Source of the DNA: Sodiomyces alkalinus F11
Lineage: Eukaryota; Ascomycota; Sordariomycetes; Glomerellales; Plectosphaerellaceae
DNA: 64,000 bases
Reading direction: 5' to 3'
Assembly (NCBI RefSeq): GCF_003711515.1
Contig: NW_021167087.1
Span: 305,574-369,573 of the forward strand
Shown: positions 47,900 through 59,628 of the stretch, in pieces
Layout of the letters: each line of letters begins with the position of its first letter
How positions within the stretch are numbered: the first letter of the stretch is position 1
Translations under genes and position numbers: made by a program
Notes under the pieces: generated by a model
Seen by the model: only the letters and a program-made list of their open reading frames with translations
Told to the model about the DNA's origin: nothing
The model's database searches: none

Positions 47900-49760
47900 T
47901 AAGGAGAGGTACTTTTGCCGGTAGTATTATTAAGTATACCGGAGCCTTTAACTGAATATCGTTGCGCGAAACTATGCTCCCGAGCGAAAATTCCACTTTA
48001 TATAGGAGTTTCGGAAATTAAGGGGTCCCCCTGCCGATTCGATTTCCTCTATATATTTCGTAATCTAACCTCTGCACCGTTATCCGAAATCGATTCGTGG
48101 TATACCTCTAGTAATATTAATATCGGGACTATAGTAGATACCCTAGGTAAGAGGGACTTAGTGAAGACCTTATTATACACCTATAGAGATACGTTTGCTA
48201 TAACCTTGGACGACGTTATGGTCACGAAGAGACTTTAGCACGAAATCACGATAAAAGAAGAGACGAAACCACTATCACGATAGAGATAGTGACGCTACGG
48301 CAGAAGATAACGCGACTTCGCCAGAGTGGCGATGCCCTAGATGGAATAAGCCGGTATTATCTCTAAAGCATTCTAGGCTTAGTGGGTAGCGCCTATACTT
48401 TTCCCCCCTAAGCTTTACTCTAAGGATATATTTAGAGTGGTTCACGATTTCAGGATTTTTAACTCAGCTTCTGAGCGTCCTGCTTATCCTTGCCATAACC
48501 TTAAAACCGACTTGGACTCGGTGCACTAAGGCCGCCCTATAGTATACTCGAGTTACGACGCCTTTAACGGATTTTAGGGTATATAACTTCACCCGGACTC
48601 CAAGCACCTCTTTATAGTGATAGGACCGAACGGCGTATAGTATTATAACCGAATGCTATAGGGACTCTCTGGTTCGCCGAGTATATACGCTCGGTACGGC
48701 GATATGGTTTTTAGTGATATCTTCGACGACGACGATAGTACCTCTAGGGAATATACGTACTATCCTTCTATACTCGGTTATATAAAGGAACTCGAATCTA
48801 ATCTCTTTATCTACGTGGACGATTATAATATAGGCAGTAAGGATTTCTTTATACACTTTATATACTTATGGGTTAACTACTTTCCGAGGGTGATACTGGG
48901 ACCGATTAGGCTCGCGCCTAAGAAGTGTCACTTTTTTCTTAATTATCTTAACCCTATCAGCACCTATATTTACGACGGGAAAATCCGCCCAGGACATAAG
49001 CACAGAGATAAGTTCCTCGATTTTACGAAGCGGTTCGGTGAAACGCCCCCTGCGTCGTGGGAAGAGATATAACCATTATTATAGTGCATACCACCTTTCC
49101 GAAAGTATATTCCCGGCAGGGCCGGGTAGGAAGATATTATCAAATCAGCATTTTTCGAATACAGACCAACACTTACTCCTCTGGGTAAGCTAAGTATTCG
49201 GAGGAAATATATACGACGACTAGTGCCGACCTGGGGACCGGAATAGACGCTGGCCTTGCAAAGGCTATGCAGAGCTATACAGGACAACGTTGTATTTGGA
49301 GCCCTGGATAATATGCAGTTTCACCTGTCGGCCGATGCGTCGGAATATAGACTGGGTGCGGTTCTTATGTAACTGGAAGGATGCCCGGCAGGTACCAAAA
49401 TTATAGATAAGAATTAGGACGCGGTAAGAGTTATTCAGTTTATGTCTTTTCGGCTAGGTGAAGCCGAACGAAGATATTCCTTGCTAGAAAAAGAAACGCT
49501 TATAGTGCTAAGAGCACTATAAGAAACATAATAGCTTACTATATATAGTCCGACGCTAATCATAGTCTACTCCGATTATCTTAGTATTATACAGTTAATA
49601 TATAAAGTCATAGAAATCCACGGGAAACTTTTAAAATGAATTAAGAAACTGACCGAGTTCGACTATCACTATCTCTATCGACCGAACACACAAAAGATCA
49701 TTAAGGTCGCAGACGGTTTAAGTCGCATGCTAACTCATGTATAAGATTAACCTCGTTTAC
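47900..49760 (+). pseudogene. gypsy reverse transcriptase and RNase H relic
   Basis: The reverse transcriptase shows VVHDFR-x-FN at about 48430-48460, HPDSKHLF, and an intact Y-V-D-D at 48812-48823, followed by LAPKKCHFF. The frame is open from 48704 to 49072. RNase H shows LSADASEYRLGAVL at about 49327-49370, then LLEKETLIVLRAL and a VADGLSRML end at about 49700-49740. TAG/TAA codons interrupt both. The catalytic Asp residues are kept, unlike in the two elements of the left block. Confidence 0.85.
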
Positions 49761-50229
49761 TATAGCGCCGAGAGGCACCCGAATTCTCGATAACGGACGG
49801 ACGCCTGAACGTTATTATACTAGCTCGGGTCGAGCTCTCTTTTTAAATAGGGCTACGAGCGGAGAGCTATCCGGTGCTAAGTCCGATACACCTGACACTG
49901 CTAGCTATATTAAGGGACTTAGAGAGACGGGCTATACCTCTAAGAGTTACCGCAGAGCCTATGGATATCTCGATAGAGGCCAGACACGAACTATTAAGAT
50001 ACCTTCTAGACCTAAATCACTAGGACTTAGAGGTGTGGTACGGCAGTATTATACGACGTATTATGCTAGGGCCCGCTAGCTGCGAACACGAAAAGAGAGC
50101 TAAGAAGAGACTTATCCAATACATAAGCGGGAAGTACTATATTTACGGCATTCACTTGTATAAGGTGGAAAGGGACGAGTCGCTGGCGAAATACATACCT
50201 GCGTCGGATATGCCGAAGCTCCTGTAACG

Positions 50230-51716
50230 ATTTCACGATATTAAGGGACACTACGGCATCAATATCGTGCTGGCGAACTTGAAGGGACGATACTACTAGC
50301 CGAGCAGAGTGGAGGATTTAACGGATTACGTCCGCTCGTGCGCTATATGCTAGTAAACAGGTCCGAGAGTCCTAAGACTGCCGCCGGGGAAGGTTATAGT
50401 GTCTGGACCGCTGGAGTTAGTGGGAATGGATTTCATAGGCCCGATAAGTCCTTATTCAGCAGACGGGCACCAGTATATTTTGATACTAATTGACTACCTA
50501 ACGCGTTTTGTGTTGCTGTATCCCACGAAGGCAGCCGACGCTCCATCAGTATACGAGGCTCTGCAGGAGAGAATGGCACCCGTTTTCGGATGGCCTAAGT
50601 TCTTTTACTCAGATAATGGTTCACATTTCAAGAACGCCTTCATGGAAGCCGTTTCCGGACACCACGGTACACGAATGATTTTCGGACTAGTGTCTCACCC
50701 GAGCTCGACTAGACTCCCAGAGAGTGCGGTGAAACTGGTCAAAGCATAGATGCGAAAGTATACGGTGTCGAAATCATCGGATGGTTTAAGGCGTGGAGAC
50801 GTGACGAGATGGCACCGCGAAATCCCGATTATGCCGTAGAAAATTAATGCGAGGTATGTATTATCGATTGGAATATCGCCTGCGGAGGCGATGCTGGGAT
50901 TCTCTCTATCTTACGGCGATGACGCCGTGGATAAGGAGGAACTCGAATAAGTATAAGAATACCGCGATAATGGTGAAGAGACTCTCGCGATAGCACTGGG
51001 CCGACACGGCGGAGGCACTTTGCCGAAGGTGCTGGAGCTACAGGAATCCCTGGAATCAGCGTTGGATTTGGATAGCTTCCGTAGTTGCGCGATGTTAGGC
51101 GTGACGATCGAGACTCGAGATAAGCGGCGATAGAGAATAAACCGTTTTAATGTAAGGATATAAGAGAAGGAAGAAATTAAGCTCACTAAAGTTGCCGAGT
51201 AGCTGAAACCTGATATATACGTGTGGGAGTTTGCGGATAAGCGCGATAAATCGACTTCGACATTCGATCCTACCTGGTTAGGACTATTTCGGTTATACTA
51301 GTAAGCGTCGGAAGTTTCGTGGTGGGTTATGACGAAGCTAGAGGGACCGCTGGATAAGGTGAAGAAGGACTAATGCAGGAAGATATATATAAACCACCTT
51401 AAACCGGTGACGTTGCGTCCGAAACATTTGATCGGTCACTGTTAGGAGGTCACCACTGAAGGCGTGGACTTGAGAGTCGTGAAAACTACACGGACGGAAG
51501 ACGCCGGGTTACTTGATTTGCTTGCGGCGCCGGTATACCACAGGTATCGGTTATAGCTGGAGGACTGAAAAGGGAATGAAGTATTATTCGGATACTGGTG
51601 TACGATGAGCGTTATGGTATATGGTAAGAGGAGTGCAAGATCAGGAGTATGGGTTAGTTTAGGAGGTTTTTATGTCGTCAAGCTCGAGGACGAGCTTAGT
51701 ATGAAATCCGGCAGGC
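50230..51716 (+). pseudogene. gypsy integrase relic
   Basis: The His-His-Cys-Cys zinc region is at about 50235-50360 (one Cys codon region is disrupted by TAG). The core is open from 50399 to 50749. Catalytic residues are Asp at 50429 (GMDFIGPI), Asp at 50612 (YSDNGSHF) and Glu at 50720 (LPESAVKLV), giving exact D,D-35-E spacing. This stretch has ordinary CpA/TpG content, so RIP has hardly touched it. The C-terminal part to the 3' LTR has several stops and no clear chromodomain. Confidence 0.87.
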
Positions 51717-51843
51717 TGTGGGGTAGGTCATGTGACCTACCCTGGGATAGCTAGCTTATCTCTTCTATCCATGGTACGTAGCGTAGCTACTAGATTCTTC
51801 CGGAGACAGAGACATCCATACCATATATACGACGATTATCTCA
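51717..51843 (+). repeat. gypsy 3' LTR (127 bp)
   Basis: TGTGGGG to ATCTCA. It is followed by the target duplication AGTG and preceded by AAGCTCGAGGACGAGCTT, an inverted sequence at 51680-51697 near the usual location of the end of pol. Confidence 0.93.
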
Positions 51844-51847
51844 AGTG

Positions 51848-52818
51848 TCAAAACTGCTCCCTGCAGACTGACTGATTTCTTTCGGAGCTTCGGGGTTTGA
51901 CATAGCCACTTGAATTCTCAAAAGTCGTCTTATCTTATTGTTAGGTAGGTATCGAGAGCACCTAAGTACCTAAGGTATATACGAAGTACGAAGATGCTAG
52001 CATTCGGTACAACGTACCTACGTTGTACTCGATGGTTGACGAGAACAATGGAGCACACCAGACCGTTGGGAAGGCCGTTGTGACACGACTCTTGAGTTCG
52101 CATAGGTACCTCTTAGTAAGGTGTTCGAAAGGTACCTAAAACGGTAGCTCCACAGTGCCCATACTAATTTCATTACTACGTAAACACTGTGGCTAGTCTT
52201 GTACCGGGCACTTCGCTGATGCGGCGAAAATATAGGAACACATTGGTCAAGATACAGCCAAGCTTCCTTCGTATTACACAGTACGGCGTGATTATGGATA
52301 CCTCAGGTAGAAGCCGCACCACACGGTACCTAAGGTACAAACCTCCAGGGCAACAGAATTCGGAGGGAGCACTAACGACTACGAAGTAGAGCAAATAGTT
52401 GAACATTTCCCGTGATCTTGGCTTCCCGCGTCGACTCCCAACTCGTTTGCCGTCGGATACCCTTCATTCGTGTTCACCAACGCACAGGCCGTGCCGTTGT
52501 TATTTCCACTTATCTGTATGATGTATACTGACCCTTGTCGTCCCTGTCATCATCCGTTAAATCCTACAAGAATATAATAATCGCGAGCCCTAACATCAAA
52601 TCTCCGTTTATGAATTCCGAACACTCACCACACCGGCTTTCCCCTTCACATCTGGCGCATATTGATTCTTCTTCCGCCTGTTTCCGTTGCCTAACTACTA
52701 CTGGTGCGCCGAATACATCTTGCGACACCATCTTTGAGCCACTTCAAGCATCAGCTCCACGAGTATCTCCGTCCGGACCATTGCCGACAAAATCTCCTAG
52801 TTCTCCATCGTGGAATCC
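51848..52818. other. Intergenic / deaminase upstream region
   Basis: Rich in short GGTACC/ACCTAAGGTA motifs (about 51945-51985, 52085-52140, 52325-52340). An in-frame TAG at 52798 shows that the deaminase frame starts after it. No other gene is supported. Confidence 0.5.
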
Positions 52819-55005
52819 ATGGGAGCATCCTGTTCTACCGCACATAAAAACGATATCGCTTCGGAGTACGATGACAGGGTCAACATCTCCGCATATAAAA
52901 CTTCGAGCTCACCCCCGTCCTCTTCCTCCGCGGCCGCCAAGGGGCTCAAAAAGCCGAAGTGTCGCCATCCCTCTCACCATCACCAAAGCACCATCATGAC
53001 CCGCAACAACAAAAACACACAAAACTTCGACGCAGAGGCCACTGTCCCTATCATCAAAGCTCACGACGAGGTAATACGGGCGCGTATCGCTCGTGCTGGT
53101 CGGAGCTGCGAGCCCGGATCCGGGTTAGATCCAGGCATTTCCGCTCAGGGACCCGAGTTTCAATCCATCCCCCTCGATGACTCCATTAATGCCGCCGCCA
53201 CAAGCCGGGGGACCCAGTTTTCCGATCTCGATGACTACGATCGTCAACGACGCCAGCTCAATCTGAGGGAGAAGGCCATGTCCTTTGCTTTCCACAAGGA
53301 GGCCACCGCCTCGGACCTCGAGCGCCGGGCCGACCAGGTTCTCCAGCGCTTCAAACGACATGACAAGGTCGAAGTATACGATGCTGCAGAGCCGAGGACG
53401 GGCTGGCGTGGTCAGAAGCACCCTCGGTTCCCGGGCGACCACTTCCTCGCCAACATCGACCTCATCGAGAAGACCAAAGTCTTCAAAGTGGCGCAGATGG
53501 CCCCCAAAGGAGCGCATCTACATATCCATTTAAACTCGTGCCTTTTGCCGGTCGTGCTGCTGGACGTGGCGAAGACGATGGATCGCATGTTTATCTGGAG
53601 CAACATGCCCCTCGTGGAGAGCGAGGCACACGCCTTCGACCGGTGTGAGATCCAGTTCTCGATCCGAAGTGTCGAGCGAGAGAGGGAGAGACCCGGTGGG
53701 AACCTGTTTGACCCGAACTACCAGCCCGGCCAAGAAATGAGGTTCGACGAATTTCTCGAATCCTTCCCCAGGGACCGAAGGGGAGATCCGGAGAGCTGGT
53801 TGGTCCAAAAGCTCATGTTCTCCGAGGAAGAAGCCCACCATCACTGTCAAACGGCTAAAGGGTGAGGTTGTCCGAGTTAAAAGTCTTGTGTGGATGGTCG
53901 GCGGGGGGGGCAAGGGGGAAGCTAATGTTGGTGAGATGACAGGGCCTGGGCGATTTTCAACGGCCGAACCCGCATGATGAAGGGTCTCTTCAACTACGCC
54001 ACAGCGTACCGAACCTACACGAGGCGTCTGTTGGAAGACTTTGTCAGGGACAACATCCAATACGCCGAGATCCGCCCGAACTTCATGTCCACGAACCAGC
54101 TCTGGACCGACGACGGAACCGAGCAGATCGGCAACGAGGGCATCATGACGATCATCATAGAAGAGACCGAAGCCTTCATGAAAGAGCGCCCGCACGCGTT
54201 CGGTGGTATGAAGGTCATTTACTGCACGCCCAGGTGTTTCGACAACGCGGAAGTCAAGTTCGCGCTCGACGAGTGTCTCAGGTTCAAGCAACAGTGGCCC
54301 GAATGGATTGCCGGCTTCGACCTGGTAGGGGAAGAAGATATGGGCCGCCCCCTGAAGGACTTTGTCCCCGAGTTTTTGGAGTTCCGGAAGAAGTGCAGGG
54401 AGGCCAACGTCGACATCCCGTTCCTGTTCCACTGCGGCGAGACGCTCGACATAGGCAACGAGTCTGACGGCAACCTCTTGGACGCGCTGCTTCTCAACGC
54501 GAAGCGAATCGGTCACGGATTTGCCCTTGCGCGCCACCCTTACATCATGGAGCAGATAAAGAAGCAGAACGTTTGCCTCGAGCTCTGTCCCATCTCCAAC
54601 GAAATCCTGGGTCTCACGCCTCGCGTGGGGGGCCACCCCATGTATAATCTGCTTGCCAACAACGTCCACTGCACCGTAAGCTCTGATAACGGAACGTTTT
54701 TCGGGTAAGCATTCCCTATACAATTTTTTTGTCGGATCTGAGATACACTCCACGTCTTGCCCGAGGGAATTCGTTCTAACGGAGGGTTATATTATAGGTC
54801 AACATTATCCCACGACTTTTACCAGATGATGGTCGGTAAGAGCGATATGACCCTCCACGGATGGCGACAACTCATCGAATGGAGTCTCGAACACTCCTGC
54901 ATGGACGACAAGGAAAGGGCAAGGGTGTACGATATGTGGGAGGGGCGCTGGAATCAATTTCTGCATGAGGTTATCGACCTCGGTATGAAGGAAGGGTTCC
55001 TGTAG
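52819..55005 (+). CDS. ADGF/CECR1-type adenosine deaminase
   Basis: Hydrolytic deamination of adenosine to inosine (family role). Three exons, 52819-53861, 53943-54704 and 54798-55005, keep frame and give 670 residues. Introns of 81 and 93 bp have GTGAGG and GTAAGC donors. Zinc and catalytic motifs occur in family order: HLH at His233/His235 (GAHLHIHLN), FHCGET, RIGHGFAL, LELCPISN, and SSDNGTFFG. The long N-terminal domain (about 100-230) and length favour the ADGF/CECR1 branch over the short cytosolic enzyme. The first in-frame ATG is 52819, because a TAG lies at 52798. The protein therefore begins MGASCS, a myristoylation-plus-Cys pattern instead of the signal peptide of animal ADA2. It converges on srp40. 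Confidence 0.92.
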
Positions 55006-55777
55006 GTCGCCGTTCTTTTCTTTTCTTCTCTTTTCGTTTCTTTTTTTCTTTTTCTCTTCTTATTTTTCTTTTTTCCTCTCTCTTGACTTTCTCAGTTCGA
55101 CATTCGACGCACGATGCTGCGGCTCAAATAAGAGCGGAACAGACGACAGACGAGAACGGAGTTGGCGGTGTTTATTTGACCTGGTCGGATGGGACATTGG
55201 GCTAGATTTTATTCGTCTTGTCCAGTTTCCACTATTATTGTTTTTTTTTCGTTTATTTTCTCATCCCTGGAAGAAATGTTGGTCACGCGACTTTGCTACC
55301 GAGAGGTTAGACGCAGCGTTTATGAATATATTTTTGATTTCTTTTGCATGATGGCCCGTCAGTGCATGTCTAACAAAATCCGACACGAGCACTTCCAAGA
55401 GTGAACCAGATCTTCTTCTGAGCACACATCTAACCATGCCGATATCACATCTCATCTTGTCTCCCAATGCCAAAACATCACATGAGAATGTATTCCTCTA
55501 GCAAGGTCGGCTCTTTTGGTCGTTCTCACAAAATAATATGCGTTGGCGCCAGCGGTACATGGAAAGCAATGCGGAACGAGATCGATGCACCTGTGTCTGG
55601 GGTGTAGGAGTACGGAGTAGGAAAAGTTGCTGACGGCTAACCTCCTAAACGCCCACCGGCTGTGCTGCAGTAAAAACGCAAAGCAAAAGCAAAGCGAAGC
55701 AAATGCAAGAAGACGAAACCAACATGGCAAGTAAAAAGAGAAGCCGCCCATCATCCAGCCCCTTCGTCATAGCAGGT
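55006..55777. other. Convergent intergenic region with pyrimidine tract
   Basis: A T/C-only stretch with few breaks at 55017-55083 directly follows the deaminase stop codon and probably lies in its 3' UTR. No gene is seen between the two convergent genes. Confidence 0.6.
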
Positions 55778-57112
55778 TTAGTCCTGAAACTTGATGCCGC
55801 CGCGGCCGCTGATGTCGATAGCACCGCCGCGATAGCTACCCCTCTTCTTCTTGTTCTTCTCCTTGGTGAATCCCTTGCCCTTGGTGACGACGAGGTCTTC
55901 GTGGGCCTTTTGGCTGTACGTGTTGTAGACGTATTCGTTGGATGCGAAGCGCGGGTCGACGCGGACGCCGTCGGAGATGCGGGAGAAGGGGACATTCTTC
56001 GTTTTGCCGTTAGCATCGGGTTTGGCGCTGCCACCGCGGTTGTTCTGCTTCGGGATGGTTGGGTCAGGAGGGGGAGGCGGAGCCTGGAAGTCGGGCGACT
56101 TCTTGTTGTCGAGCGTCACGGAAGAAGAGGGCGAGTCTGAGGAACCCGCGGCCTGGTCAGCCTTGGTCTTGGCGCTGCCGTTCTTCTTCGACTTGGTCTT
56201 GGGTGCGTCATCCTCAGAGTCGGACGAGTCGGATGAGCTGGAGTCGGATGAGCTGGAGTCGGATGAGCTGGAGTCGGAATCGGAATCGGCATCGGAATCG
56301 GACCCAGATTCGGGCAGAGGCACCTTTGCAGCCTTGGAGGCACCAGACGACGAGCTCGAGTCGGAGCTATCGCTATCGGAGGAAGAATCCGAGGAAGAAG
56401 ATTCCGACGAGGACGAAGATGAAGAAGACGAAGAGGACGACGAGGACGACGAGGACGAGCGGCGAGCCTTAACAGTCTTCTGCTTCTTCGACTTTGGGCG
56501 TCGCTCGTCCTCCGAGCTGGAGTCAGAGTCGGAAGAGCTCGAGTCAGACGAATCGCTGGTGTCCGAGGGCGGCGCTTTGCGCTTCAGGCTGGCGATAGGA
56601 ACGGCAATCTTGGCAGGCGGCTCGTCATCGCTGTCACTGTCGCTGTCGCTTTCAGAGTTGGATTCCGGCGTCTCAACGTCCGCCATGTCGACGTCGCTGC
56701 TATCATCGGAGCTCGAGTCGTCGCTGTCGCTGTCGCTGTCGCTCTCCTCTTTTACTTTGCCGGCGGCCTTGCTGGCGGGACCAGCTTCACCCTCGGGAGT
56801 GCTGAGGGAGGTCTTCCAGGCCTCGAAGACATTGGCAAGGCTCTCGCGGCGCTTCTTAGCCGTCTTTTTCGTAGACGGACCGGCGCCCGTCCAACCCTTC
56901 TTGGCCCGCTGCTTCTTGAAGGCCTCGTGTGCGTTGGAGAAGGAATGCTCAGAAAGGAAATCCTCGACCATGTCCATGAGCTGGGGCGGAGGTGCGGCCG
57001 ACGTTTCTGTGGCCGTGGCCGTGGCCGTGGCCGTGGGCTTTGGCTCCTTCTCTTTCTTCTTCTCCATCACATCCTTCTTAGTCTTCTTGGAAGTCTTCTC
57101 CTTCTTCGCCAT
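55778..57112 (-). CDS. srp40: Srp40/Nopp140-like nucleolar phosphoprotein
   Basis: A nucleolar chaperone for snoRNP assembly and ribosome biogenesis in the family. From the ATG at 57112 the single exon gives 444 residues. It has a Lys-rich N-terminus, a Thr-Ala repeat from a GGCCGT DNA repeat, then a LisH-like segment (residues about 43-70, PQLMDMVEDFLSEHSFSNAHEAF). A long Ser/Asp/Glu tract full of CK2-type sites follows (about 120-330). The conserved C-terminal SRP40 domain contains NVPFSRI, DPRFASNEYVYNTYSQKAHEDLV (split motifs) and KGFTKEKNKKKRGSYRGG. An upstream in-frame ATG at 57214 would add 34 residues; I prefer 57112 because MAKKEK fits the family's start. It is divergent from the NIPA-like gene. 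Confidence 0.9.
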   Translation of the reverse strand: MAKKEKTSKKTKKDVMEKKKEKEPKPTATATATATETSAAPPPQLMDMVEDFLSEHSFSNAHEAFKKQRAKKGWTGAGPSTKKTAKKRRESLANVFEAWKTSLSTPEGEAGPASKAAGKVKEESDSDSDSDDSSSDDSSDVDMADVETPESNSESDSDSDSDDEPPAKIAVPIASLKRKAPPSDTSDSSDSSSSDSDSSSEDERRPKSKKQKTVKARRSSSSSSSSSSSSSSSSSSESSSSDSSSDSDSSDSSSSSGASKAAKVPLPESGSDSDADSDSDSSSSDSSSSDSSSSDSSDSEDDAPKTKSKKNGSAKTKADQAAGSSDSPSSSVTLDNKKSPDFQAPPPPPDPTIPKQNNRGGSAKPDANGKTKNVPFSRISDGVRVDPRFASNEYVYNTYSQKAHEDLVVTKGKGFTKEKNKKKRGSYRGGAIDISGRGGIKFQD

Positions 57113-57918
57113 GGTGTCAGCGGTAGCAGTTGATACCGACTTGGTTGGGCGAGGTGCCGTAGTAGGTTGAGCCGAGTTATTGGAGAAGAGCCACGCTGGT
57201 GGACCACTCGACATGAAATTCAGGGAAATTGAGTAGGTATGCAGCGAAAATGGCGCTGATGATGCAAGCCTTCGTGTACTATAGGAGAGAAATGATCGGT
57301 GGGCAGTGCTCGTGGACCTGATATCTGTCTCGGTCAAACACAATGATTACCGGCATGAGCTTTGGGTCGCATTGGTGTTTATGCCAACCTTTTTTTTTCC
57401 CTTCCTTCTCGACCACCGTTATCAGTAGGTACCAGCTTGGACCCCTGTCCTGGCGCCCAATAGTTTATCATTTGTCCGACGTTGTGACTAATCCGTTCCT
57501 GGCTAAGCGGTCAAGCTACGCAAGAGGTACGTACCTACTTTGTTCGTATTAAGTATCCGTACTCCGTCGACCTGCATGAATCTTGTGTCGTCGTCCTTGT
57601 CGACAGGTCCTTTGTTTGGTTTTGGTTCGTTCGTACTCCTTGAACCATCGTCTCACCCAATTCTCCCTCTTTCTCACTTTTTCTACGTATCTACCTCATT
57701 CTCCCTTGTTTATGTATAACCAGGAGCTATCTTCTATTAGTCTCTTATTATCCAAGAGCGCACTGAGACAGTCGCATTCCTGGTTGCAACTTTACCTGTC
57801 CATTCCGGGCAACCAAACAGCGCCCCCCCCCGGCTGCCTTCATTTTGCCAGTTCCTCCCCAATTTTGCGCCCTGGCCACTGACTGACACCGCCCCGAGTC
57901 CCGAAGTGCCGAATCGCA
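57113..57918. promoter_or_regulatory. Divergent promoter region, srp40 / NIPA-like gene
   Basis: About 800 bp between opposite start codons. TAGGTACC-like motifs occur at about 57427 and 57525. A C run at about 57824-57832 lies near the NIPA-like start. No further site is asserted. Confidence 0.5.
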
Positions 57919-59628
57919 ATGAATGCCACCAAGCGAAAGTTTAACTCCCTCATCCAAGGGATCGGCAGTAGATCAACCACCCCATCTGCTTCCCGTCCCG
58001 ACGACTCTCCCTCCATCAGTGCCCTCGACTCCCATCGACGTTCGACCTCGTCCCTTGTCCCCAATAACTCTCCCGCCGCCTCCAAAATGTCAGTCGACGA
58101 TGATATCCTCGCAAAGCGCCGCCGTCTGCAGGCCTTAACGGAGAAGAACGCCGCCGCCACCAACACTATTAAATCCGTTGGCGGCACTGGTACCACGAAA
58201 GTCTCCAACGTCGTCCCGAAGAAGTGGTCACCCAGCACGACGAGCCTAAGGGACACCACAAAACTGGCCCCGAAGTACGCCCCGACCGATCGTAACGAGC
58301 TGCTGAGGAGACTGGCTACATTTCAGGAGATCACCGATTGGACCCCCAAACCCGACAAAGTTAGCGAGATCGAGTGGGCCAAGCGCGGCTGGGTCTGTCA
58401 GGGAAAAGAACGCGTCCGGTGCTCGCTCTGCAACAAGGAACTAATCGTCAAGCTAAATAAGAAGGAGGTGGACGGTAAAGATGTCCCTGTGCTGGTGGCA
58501 TCCGATGCTGGTGCGACAACCCCCACGTCTCGGCCCTCTTTCTCCCCGCCGTACGATGAACTCACACCCGAGGCAGAGGAGGCTCTGAAGGAGAAGTACG
58601 CCGACTTGATTGTGAGCGCTCATCAAGAAGACTGCCTATGGAGGAGGCGCGGGTGCGACGGTACGCTTGCTACTCGGATACTGCCGTGTTTCTCTGTCTC
58701 CCGCACAACTAACAACTAACAACTAGTAGATTCGTTGCTGCGCTTATCTTTGACCAACGCCCGCGCCAGCCTAGAGGCACTACGGGAACGATACGATGCT
58801 TTGTGCGCGAGAAACCCATTTCTGCCGTACGAGTTCAACCTTCGGCTTCCCGACGACTTCAGCATCGACACCATTCTTGTCCAACTGCCCGGGGACTTCT
58901 TCACCAACCCACCCCCCAGACCAGAGACGACCCCAACGGAACAGCCCAACAGAGTAGCTCTGACATTAGCCATGATGGGCTGGGAAGGTCTCTCGAATCC
59001 GCGCATCGGCGCCGTGCCCAACTCGGCCTCTTGTCATACCTGTCTGCGAAGGCTCGGCTTGTGGATGTTCAAAAGCAAGGAAGTCGGCCCGGGTAACGAG
59101 GTATTGGTACCAGCGCCAATGGACCACCTCGACCCCGTGAAGGAACATCGGCTCTTCTGTCCCTGGAAGAACCCCGAAGCGCAGCGATGGAGCCACACGA
59201 AGCCAACGTCGGAGGGGGACCTTCCGGCATGGAAGGTATTGGCCCAGGTAATCAAGAACGACGCCTACCTTCGTGGCGCGTTGGATAACCGACCCAAGAG
59301 TCGGGCGCGACCGGGGACAAGCAAAGGGGCGCCCAACGGGGATATCCAACCGTCGACACCAAGACGGCCAAGCACACCGACAACACCTGGCGGGAGGGGA
59401 GTTGCGTCGCTAGATGGGTCGTCTGTCAGCTTTGCGGAAAGGGACGAGGAAGAGAATGAGAAAATCCGGGATGCGAAGGACAAGGAGAGGTGGGCTCGTC
59501 TACGGAGAGTGAAGAGTCTCTTCGAAACAAAAGGTGGGAAGAGGTTACGCAGAACCCTTAGCCGGCCGGGCACGGGGCATTCCAACCGATCAGGACTATC
59601 AGAGAGCGAAGCAGCGAAGGAGCCATAA
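57919..59628 (+). CDS. NIPA/Rsm1-type C3HC zinc-finger protein
   Basis: Two exons, 57919-58660 and 58730-59628, encode 546 residues. The first zinc module has Cys160, Cys168, Cys171 and then His235, Cys239 (SAHQEDCLWRRRGC), the C3HC signature shared by human NIPA (ZC3HC1) and yeast Rsm1/Pml39. The second, Rsm1-like module has Cys349, Cys352 (SCHTC) and His387, Cys391 (HRLFCPW). These proteins work at the nuclear pore basket or in mRNA export; that role is inferred by family. The N-terminus is Ser/Pro-rich, and the C-terminus has a charged, Arg-rich segment. The 69-bp intron ends with CTAAC twice before TAGTAG. The two TAGs offer alternative acceptors; the second keeps a CDDSLL motif. Confidence 0.88.

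Larger units (their letters stand above)
42938..51843 (+). mobile_element. Full-length Ty3/gypsy retrotransposon
   Basis: An 8906-bp element with 127-bp LTRs at both ends (42938-43064 and 51717-51843). It is flanked by the 4-bp direct repeat AGTG (42934-42937 and 51844-51847). The order gag, protease, reverse transcriptase, RNase H, integrase is the Ty3/gypsy order. The 5' part is heavily RIPed. The 3' part, including the integrase core, still has an open frame and many CpA/TpG. Stop codons in gag and pol make it non-autonomous now. Confidence 0.93.

Noticed and set aside
53530..54753. 407-codon minus-strand open frame opposite the deaminase
   Set aside because: Antisense shadow; it crosses both an exon and intron of a well-supported gene and has no domain.
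55938..57170. 410-codon plus-strand open frame opposite srp40
   Set aside because: It is the antisense shadow of the Ser/Asp/Glu-rich coding repeats of srp40.
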